The translations under genes and the position numbers were made by a program. Of a stretch of DNA of 12,571 nt, positions 6,298 through 11,216 are shown piece by piece (positions within the stretch are counted from its first letter, which is position 1; each line of letters opens with the position of its first letter). The DNA comes from a bacterium (lineage in GTDB: Bacteria; Patescibacteriota; Saccharimonadia; Saccharimonadales; HK-STAS-PATE-42), in assembly GCA_029781075.1 (NCBI GenBank), contig JAKOXJ010000004.1:1-12571 (forward strand). Direction: 5' to 3'. Below the pieces are notes generated by a model that did not search any database, was not told the DNA's origin, and was given only the letters and a program-made list of their open reading frames with translations.

Positions 6298-6302
6298 ATA
6301 AT
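6297..6302 (+). promoter_or_regulatory. -10 element placing the next gene as a leaderless mRNA
   Basis: A perfect TATAAT ends 7 nt before the ATG at 6310, so transcription would begin at or within a base or so of the start codon. No good -35 is visible because that stretch is the terminator stem. There is no Shine-Dalgarno sequence, in keeping with leaderless translation. Confidence 0.5.
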
Positions 6303-6309
6303 AAACATT

Positions 6310-6714
6310 ATGAAATTATTTTGCGCATATGCCTTCACCGGAGAAGACGTGGAAGTTCTAACCGACAGGATGAGACAGGTCGTTGATACCCTGAATTCAA
6401 ATGGTCACAAAGCCTACTGTAACCGTTTTGATGAGGTGGTCGATGAGCTACAGGAGAAGGATGACATCAAGGGAATATTTAGCGAAGCCTTTAAAAACAT
6501 TGCGGCTAGCGAGGCAGTAGTTGCAATTATTACTTCTCCATCAAGGAGTATAGGCCAGATAATGGAGATAGGTATAGCGATGAGTCAAGGTAAACCAGTC
6601 TATCTATTTGAGCACAAGAGTGCAGAAGGATCATCATACCTACCAAGACTAGTAGATCAGTACTTTAGCTGGAAATCAATCGAAGATCTTAAAAACTCAC
6701 TGTTAAAGATATAG
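6310..6714 (+). CDS. Nucleoside 2-deoxyribosyltransferase-like protein
   Basis: 134-aa protein with the compact Rossmann-like fold pattern of the nucleoside 2-deoxyribosyltransferase/DNPH1 superfamily, whose members cleave or exchange the N-glycosidic bond of (deoxy)nucleosides or nucleotides. Visible parts are an initial strand MKLFCAYAFTGED (1-13), an amphipathic helix (14-32), ASEAVVAIITSPSRSIGQIM (66-85) and EIGIAMSQGKPVYLF (86-100). E86 aligns with the catalytic Glu of the family ('S.G...EIG.A...gkP'). The usual N-terminal GPFF-type glycine motif is replaced by CAYAFTGED, so substrate is uncertain. A nucleotide-sensing role is also possible, because related folds occur in regulatory and defence proteins. 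It lies between the terminator and the flavoenzyme gene and appears to have its own promoter. Family call is moderately confident; function is inferred. Confidence 0.65.
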   Translation: MKLFCAYAFTGEDVEVLTDRMRQVVDTLNSNGHKAYCNRFDEVVDELQEKDDIKGIFSEAFKNIAASEAVVAIITSPSRSIGQIMEIGIAMSQGKPVYLFEHKSAEGSSYLPRLVDQYFSWKSIEDLKNSLLKI

Positions 6715-6718
6715 CTTA

Positions 6719-6727
6719 TGCTATAAT
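6719..6727 (+). promoter_or_regulatory. Extended -10 promoter of the flavin disulfide oxidoreductase gene
   Basis: TG-C-TATAAT (6719-6727) is a perfect extended -10 directly after the upstream stop codon; the -35 region is weak. The start is predicted near 6734, about 23 nt before the GTG start codon at 6757. Confidence 0.55.
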
Positions 6728-6756
6728 TTTGGCTAAATAATAAGCATTTCTTTAGG

Positions 6757-8163
6757 GTGGCAAAGAAAAATACAGATACTCACGGATACACTTTCGACAC
6801 TATAATCATTGGGTCTGGTCCCGCAGGATCTACTGCCGCAGAGATCCTGGCCCATGGTGGCCAAAGAGTCGCAATTGTAGAGGCCGAAAAGCTAGGAGGA
6901 GAATGCCTAAACTACGGCTGTGTCCCTACAAAATCAATGCTCACAGCCGCCCATCTCTTCCGTTCAGTTAAAAACCAAAAAGCTATCACAAACTCCGGTC
7001 TTCTTAAGCTTAGAATTAATAAGCTAGTATCTTTAGCAGAAAACAACATAGCTAAAACTGGTGCAGAAGAGTTAGGGACTGAGTTCAAGAAACTCGGCAT
7101 TACCGTTCTAGAGGGCCGAGCTTATTTTTTAGATAGCAGATATATCGATGTCGGTGGAGAAAAGTATAGTGCTAATAACTTCATTATCGCTACAGGAGGT
7201 GAGGTCGCAATACCTAATGTGCCCGGATTAGACGGTCTAGATTACCTAACCTACAAGAACTTCTTACCAAAAATAAAAGAAAGAACTCCTCGCTCGGTAA
7301 CTATTATTGGAGGTGGAGCGGTTGGATGCGAATATGCCCAGATACTTAGCGCAACCGGAGCCAAGGTCAATATAGTTGAATGTGCTGAACGTTTAGTATC
7401 CGATCAAGAACCCGAGGCTTCAGAAGTATTACTAAAAAATTTCGAAAAGGTAGGCGTAAAAGTCTATCTTAGTGCCCGTGTAGTTGCTGCTCACCCAAGC
7501 TCCACTGGCAACCTTAAGGAAGTCGAAATAATTTGTCCAAAAGATGGCCAAATAGATCTAAAGACGGACTCAATTATGGTTGCCGCGGGCAAGAAAATGC
7601 GCGATGGGGGAGATGGGCTTGGTAATACCGGGATCCATTGTGAGAACGGGCTGATTAAGACAGACTCACATTGCCGTACAACCCAAGAACACATTTACGC
7701 CATAGGAGATACTACTGGACCATACCGACTAACCTCAACCGCTCTGCAGCAGGCTAGAATAGCTGCCTTGAATATCCTAAGTCCAATTAAAAAGAATCTG
7801 GCAACAGTAGATCATACCGTCACACCAAGTTGCATATTCACTCTTCCGGAGGTTGCCAAAGTTGGAGAATCTACCATCTCCCTAAGGACCCGCAAGGTAA
7901 AGTTTGTCGAGTCTATTGTCCTACTTTCTAATGTGACAAGGGCAAAGTTGGAGGATGACTTAGGCGGTTTTGTAAAGCTCTGGGCGGATCCGGTCTCTAA
8001 GAATATCTTGGGTGCCTGTCTAGTTGGCCCCAACTCTGCTGAACAAATATCTTCTCTTGCTTTGGCAATCAAAATGAAGGTCTCAACCCATCAACTAGCC
8101 GATCTAACTCAAGTCTTCCCGACTTGGTCTGAGGCTATCTCACTAGCTGCGTCTGAGCTCTGA
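6757..8163 (+). CDS. Class I pyridine nucleotide-disulfide oxidoreductase (Lpd/MerA-like)
   Basis: FAD-dependent disulfide reductase of 468 aa, a normal class I length; the physiological substrate is unknown. FAD binding is shown by IIIGSGPAGSTAAE (16-29) and AIGDTTG (315-321). The redox-active disulfide is C50/C55 in GGECLNYGCVPTK. A second Rossmann motif, IIGGGAVGCEYA (183-194), followed by acidic E208 at the end of the second strand, suggests NAD(H) over NADP(H). The dimerisation domain occupies about 350-468. The usual C-terminal HxHPTxxE, whose second His is the catalytic base in lipoamide dehydrogenase and glutathione reductase, reads QVFPTWSE (452-459), so F454 replaces that His. Mercuric reductases also lack it, but there is no heavy-metal domain or C-terminal CC pair here. 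True Lpd activity is therefore doubtful. The start is GTG at 6757 with only a weak AGGG upstream. The 3' end overlaps the convergent PRC-barrel gene by 55 bp. Confidence 0.9.
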   Translation: MAKKNTDTHGYTFDTIIIGSGPAGSTAAEILAHGGQRVAIVEAEKLGGECLNYGCVPTKSMLTAAHLFRSVKNQKAITNSGLLKLRINKLVSLAENNIAKTGAEELGTEFKKLGITVLEGRAYFLDSRYIDVGGEKYSANNFIIATGGEVAIPNVPGLDGLDYLTYKNFLPKIKERTPRSVTIIGGGAVGCEYAQILSATGAKVNIVECAERLVSDQEPEASEVLLKNFEKVGVKVYLSARVVAAHPSSTGNLKEVEIICPKDGQIDLKTDSIMVAAGKKMRDGGDGLGNTGIHCENGLIKTDSHCRTTQEHIYAIGDTTGPYRLTSTALQQARIAALNILSPIKKNLATVDHTVTPSCIFTLPEVAKVGESTISLRTRKVKFVESIVLLSNVTRAKLEDDLGGFVKLWADPVSKNILGACLVGPNSAEQISSLALAIKMKVSTHQLADLTQVFPTWSEAISLAASEL

Positions 8164-8702
8164 GCACTAAAGCCATACTCAACATTATCCTTTATTCCCT
8201 TCTTAGATCTTATTTTGCTGGCCTCGTCAGATATAACAATAAATTTGTTTGTTACATTTACTACTGCATCTCTTTCTACAATTAGAGTTTGGTTCAGAAG
8301 ACTCAGCAGGCCAGTCTTTTCTATATATAACTTAACAACAAAGAACCCATCAGTCTCAAAGATGTAGCTTCTGACCTTCCCAAGTCTTTTACCAGAAGTA
8401 GTTCTAACATTTATCCCATCAAGCTCGAATTTCGATTCGATCAGCTGCTTTAGCTTAGGCATATTTTCATCAACCTCCATAATATCATCTTCAGAGTTAA
8501 TGACAACACCAAGACTACTCCACTCCCTAATATCTGAAGAATGTATCACAGAAAAGTACTGAAGACCTTTAGCATAGACAGAAAAAGCACTTATTTTAAG
8601 GTTAGATGGATCAATAATTGCCATATCAACACTTGCTATGGCACCACCAGCATGGATACTCATAATCCTCTTATTGGCTATTGCTTCACTTATGACTAGC
8701 AC
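8109..8702 (-). CDS. PRC-barrel domain protein (two barrels)
   Basis: About 197 aa from the GTG start I prefer. Two PRC-barrel-like units are visible: ISEAIANKRIMSIHAGGAIA with MAIIDPSNLKISAFSV (about 4-42), and LDGINVRTTSGKRLGKVRSY with IFETDGFFVVKLYIEK (about 94-129). The second carries the typical 'G..lGkV.d..fd...g.v..l.v' pattern. PRC barrels act as protein-protein or RNA-protein adaptor domains (RimM, photosynthetic reaction centre H subunit); no enzyme activity is implied. The C-terminal 35 or so residues are polar, probably disordered, and encoded antisense to the end of the flavoenzyme gene. An ATG at 8747 would lengthen the protein by 15 residues and overlap the upstream PH gene by 38 bp. 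The GTG at 8702 lies 7 nt after that gene's stop, begins right at the domain, and has AGAGA upstream. It is probably co-transcribed with the PH gene. Confidence 0.8.
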   Translation of the reverse strand: MLVISEAIANKRIMSIHAGGAIASVDMAIIDPSNLKISAFSVYAKGLQYFSVIHSSDIREWSSLGVVINSEDDIMEVDENMPKLKQLIESKFELDGINVRTTSGKRLGKVRSYIFETDGFFVVKLYIEKTGLLSLLNQTLIVERDAVVNVTNKFIVISDEASKIRSKKGIKDNVEYGFSAQSSDAASEIASDQVGKT

Positions 8703-8709
8703 TTCTTTT

Positions 8710-9306
8710 TTATCTCTTTTCTGCAAGGGGGATAGCCTTACCACCATTATCTATGACAGATTGTTGATAATCATCCCTAACCTCAGTTGCTAGAGTGACC
8801 ATATCAAACGGCTCCTTGATGAAGTTGATTTCGTAGGTAGCATTCTGGCCTTCTGTGCTCATAGTTATTAGGCCGTATCCTAGCAAGGATCCAATAAAGT
8901 TCTGACGAGCTTTAATATCTTCTATATTAAGATGACTGATTACTTTTTTATCCGTTGCCACCAATCCATCTTGCTTAATCCTGACAACATGCTCATTAGT
9001 CAGGAACATTCTGTTTGCAGAATAGATGTAGGCCGAAATCACACCACCAAGTACAGAAAGAATAGTTAGCGCCAGCATTATTGGCGATACTTGCTTGGCT
9101 GTTTCCAGGCTCATGTGGGTCATGCTAGTTAGCCAATTTGTCCCACCAGTTGCAAGATCAATAAAAGTCAGAAAGAATAAACTGCTCGTCATTAAACTCA
9201 CTATTATGATGAATACATAAATTAGCTTACTTCTAGGGAACTCTCTCACTAAGACCTCATTTTGGGTCAGAGTAAAAGGCAGTCTGTCGGGTTGGTCTTC
9301 ATTCAT
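8710..9306 (-). CDS. Membrane protein with bacterial PH (bPH2/DUF304-like) domain
   Basis: About 198 aa from the start chosen. A short polar N-terminus is followed by two hydrophobic helices (about 27-53 and 72-95 in this numbering). A cytoplasmic bacterial pleckstrin-homology-like domain then occupies about 99-180. Its features are the strand SANRMFLTNEHVVRIKQDGL, then ISHLNIEDIKARQNFIGSLLGYGLITM, the classic 'N.yylTn.Rvi...G.......ipl..I..v...qs..g...GyG.i.i' pattern. Proteins of this type sit in the membrane with unknown, possibly envelope-related, roles. The ATG at 9306 (MNEDQPDRLP) is preferred: the upstream in-frame ATG at 9330 adds MLNLCLRN and overlaps a -10-like TATTAT (9334-9329). 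Neither start has a clear Shine-Dalgarno sequence, so the longer form remains possible. It lies upstream of, and 7 nt from, the PRC-barrel gene, so the two probably work together. Confidence 0.85.
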   Translation of the reverse strand: MNEDQPDRLPFTLTQNEVLVREFPRSKLIYVFIIIVSLMTSSLFFLTFIDLATGGTNWLTSMTHMSLETAKQVSPIMLALTILSVLGGVISAYIYSANRMFLTNEHVVRIKQDGLVATDKKVISHLNIEDIKARQNFIGSLLGYGLITMSTEGQNATYEINFIKEPFDMVTLATEVRDDYQQSVIDNGGKAIPLAEKR

Positions 9307-9349
9307 ATTTCTTAAGCATAAGTTTAACATAATAAAAGGGGTGCGATCA

Positions 9350-9358
9350 TGCTATAGT
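9350..9358 (+). promoter_or_regulatory. Extended -10 promoter of the peroxiredoxin gene, near-leaderless
   Basis: TG-C-TATAGT (9350-9358) ends 8 nt before the ATG at 9367. Transcription should begin at about 9365-9367, giving an mRNA with almost no leader. No Shine-Dalgarno sequence is present. The element lies in the 60-bp divergent gap with the PH-domain gene. Confidence 0.5.
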
Positions 9359-9366
9359 TTATCTAT

Positions 9367-9828
9367 ATGGAAAAATTAGAGTTTGCTCCAGACTTTAAGT
9401 TAGAGGATCAAGACGGCAAACAAAAGACTCTCAAAGATTTCTCTGGCAAATGGCTAGTCCTATATTTCTACCCAAAGGATGATACCCCGGGATGTACAGT
9501 AGAAGCCTGTAGCCTACGCGATGCCAATGATGAGCTTATTAGCCTAGGTGCCAACGTTGTTGGTATTAGTAAAGATGACCAAGACTCACATCGTAAGTTC
9601 AAGGCAAAACATAAGCTGAACTTTACGCTCCTTTCAGACCCTACCGGCAAAACAATTGAGGCATATGGAGCTTGGGGCTCAAAGATGTTTGGTAGAGAAG
9701 GCATTCTAAGAAAAACATTCATCATCTCTCCAGAAGGAAAAGTAATGAAGACTTACGGTCGTGTCACCCCTCTGGGACATGGCGAACAAGTTATAGAGGA
9801 GCTTAAGCAACTAAAATCATTACAATGA
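9367..9828 (+). CDS. bcp: Thiol peroxidase, Bcp/PrxQ-type peroxiredoxin
   Basis: Cytoplasmic thioredoxin-fold enzyme that reduces hydrogen peroxide and organic hydroperoxides; 153 aa, the normal size. The active-site segment YPKDDTPGCTVEACSLRD (35-52) carries peroxidatic C43 with P36 and T40, and the candidate resolving C48 five residues later, typical of the Bcp/PrxQ subfamily. R115 (ILRKTFIISP) supplies the conserved catalytic Arg. The opening APDFKLEDQDGKQKTLKDF and the VVGISKDDQDSHRKF strand-helix are also characteristic. It pairs logically with the superoxide dismutase in this window, removing the peroxide that enzyme makes, and the flavin disulfide reductase could belong to the recycling route (inference). 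The promoter places the ATG at or within about 2 nt of the transcript start. Its TGA overlaps the ATG of a 55-codon ORF (ATGA), suggesting translational coupling. Confidence 0.95.
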   Translation: MEKLEFAPDFKLEDQDGKQKTLKDFSGKWLVLYFYPKDDTPGCTVEACSLRDANDELISLGANVVGISKDDQDSHRKFKAKHKLNFTLLSDPTGKTIEAYGAWGSKMFGREGILRKTFIISPEGKVMKTYGRVTPLGHGEQVIEELKQLKSLQ

Positions 9829-9992
9829 AAAAGCATATAATAAAGCCTGTATCTATAATTCCTCTAGCATTTTTGCTAGTCATGCCTCCTTTGTCTCTGC
9901 GGGCTAGTGCCGTTAGCACTCAAAAAATTGTCTTCACAAGTAATAGGTCCGGAAAAGAAATTAAAGACAGGCACCATCACTGGGGGAAATAA
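9825..9992 (+). CDS. Small secreted protein or truncated beta-propeller remnant (55 aa)
   Basis: A short ORF fills the whole gap between the peroxiredoxin and NHL genes. Its ATG overlaps the peroxiredoxin stop (ATGA at 9825-9828), and its TAA (9990-9992) is followed at once by the NHL ATG. It encodes a clear Sec signal peptide: MKKHIIKP, a hydrophobic run to about residue 25, then a RASA-V cleavage site after residue 29. The mature part is only about 26 residues. QKIVFTSNRSGKEI (33-46) closely resembles the start of a PD40/TolB-type propeller repeat ('kIvFtSnRdGn.eIy'). The remainder (KDRHHHWGK) does not continue that repeat. Either a secreted propeller gene has lost most of its length, or this is a genuine tiny exported protein coupled to its neighbours. 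The precise junctions favour translation. I cannot decide between the two. Confidence 0.55.
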   Translation: MKKHIIKPVSIIPLAFLLVMPPLSLRASAVSTQKIVFTSNRSGKEIKDRHHHWGK

Positions 9993-11216
9993 ATGAAGAC
10001 GATAAAACTAAAAGTATTATTTATTACTTTATTAGCTTCCACTTTCTTAGTACTTGGCTTAAGCATTAAAGCCTTTACCCTATATAATACTCCAGAGTTT
10101 GTATATTCTTTCGGTGATTATGGCTCCAACACTGGACAGTTCTACGTACCAGCTGGGATGGCGACTAATCCAACTGATGGCAATATCTATATAACTGATA
10201 GAAACAACCACAGAATAGAGATTTGCTCGCCACTTGGTTCATGCACACAAGAGATATCATTACCGGATGGAGCGAATGGACCTTCTTACCCTGTAGATAT
10301 CTTATTTAACTCTGATGGCACAAAAATGTTTGTATCAGACTTTATAAATCAGATCATACTAGTCCTAAATACTTCAAGTGGAACCGTCTCCTCAACTATA
10401 AGTGGTCCAGGTAATAACCCCGGAGAGATGTCTGGCTATCCAATGGGTATCGCCCTAAATTCCGATGGTTCAAAACTATTTGTCCATGAAACCGGTCCAG
10501 ATCCAACTTACGAGAATAGAGTCCATATCTTTAATACCTCCGATGGATCATTCGTAAGTTCTTGGCTAACCGGTAGTGTAGGGTCTGGCCAATTTGTAAA
10601 CCCGGGTGGTATTACACTTAGCCCAGATGATACAAAAGTATTTGTAGCTGATTCAAACAATAATTATGTAAGAGTTTTTAACCAATTAGGGAATCCATCT
10701 AGCCCGAGTCAGATAGGCACATCTGGGGCTGCAGATGGTCAATTTAATCAAGTAACGGGCATAAAGGTAAGTCCCGACGGCTCTAGTCTATTCGTGGGAG
10801 ACTCCGGTAACAGCCAGATCCATATCATCAAACTCTCTGATCTTTCTCAGCAAGAACAATTTGGTACTCCTGGGTACAATGTGGAGGGCGCCTTAAGTAA
10901 CGTTGGAGGCTTTACCTTTAGTCTCGATGGCGCAAAGATCTTTGTGAGTGATAGCGGAAATGACAGAATCACGGTTTACAACCTAAGCCCAGCTCAGGAC
11001 TCAAATAATAATGGAGGTGGGTCCAATAATAACAACGGTTCGGGTGGCTCATCGGCCTCTTCAAATGATAATATTACGCCAAAGCCTCCAAGGACAGGAG
11101 CCTCTATTGGTTTTGGGCTACTATTTATATCTGTTGTTATCTTAGTTCTGTTAGTTTATCAGCAAGTTGAGACTAAACATCTAAATAAAGAACGAGAGAA
11201 TAATAAGTTCCATTAG
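9993..11216 (+). CDS. Secreted NHL-repeat beta-propeller protein with sortase-like C-terminal tail
   Basis: Predicted cell-surface protein of 407 aa; partner unknown. It has an N-terminal signal sequence (MKTIKLK, hydrophobic to about residue 28). About six NHL-type repeats follow, starting near residues 37, 95, 147, 193, 241 and 289. Examples are GQFYVPAGMATNPTDGNIYI with TDRNNHRIEI, and GQFVNPGGITLSPDDTKVFV with ADSNNNYVRVF. Six repeats would make one closed propeller, usually a binding platform. An Asn/Gly/Ser linker (about 334-360) leads to PPRTG (365-369), a hydrophobic helix (about 371-389) and a charged tail. This arrangement resembles an LPXTG cell-wall sorting signal, but the motif is non-canonical and the 18-residue tail is longer than usual, so simple membrane anchoring is also possible. 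The ATG follows GGGGGA (9982-9987) and directly abuts the upstream ORF's stop. The 3' end overlaps convergent lepA by 4 bp. Confidence 0.88.
   Translation: MKTIKLKVLFITLLASTFLVLGLSIKAFTLYNTPEFVYSFGDYGSNTGQFYVPAGMATNPTDGNIYITDRNNHRIEICSPLGSCTQEISLPDGANGPSYPVDILFNSDGTKMFVSDFINQIILVLNTSSGTVSSTISGPGNNPGEMSGYPMGIALNSDGSKLFVHETGPDPTYENRVHIFNTSDGSFVSSWLTGSVGSGQFVNPGGITLSPDDTKVFVADSNNNYVRVFNQLGNPSSPSQIGTSGAADGQFNQVTGIKVSPDGSSLFVGDSGNSQIHIIKLSDLSQQEQFGTPGYNVEGALSNVGGFTFSLDGAKIFVSDSGNDRITVYNLSPAQDSNNNGGGSNNNNGSGGSSASSNDNITPKPPRTGASIGFGLLFISVVILVLLVYQQVETKHLNKERENNKFH

Noticed and set aside
6757..8163. Mercuric reductase (merA)
   Set aside because: The C-terminal segment is reminiscent of MerA, but there is no N-terminal heavy-metal domain, no C-terminal Cys-Cys pair and no mer genes nearby.
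8161..8163. TGA recoding (Gly or Trp) as in some CPR lineages
   Set aside because: TGA ends the flavoenzyme at the expected family length and ends the peroxiredoxin after a normal C-terminus, so the standard stop meaning fits.
10984..11060. Tandem repeat in the NHL gene
   Set aside because: The AAT/GGT-rich run simply encodes the Asn/Gly/Ser linker and has no regular repeat unit.
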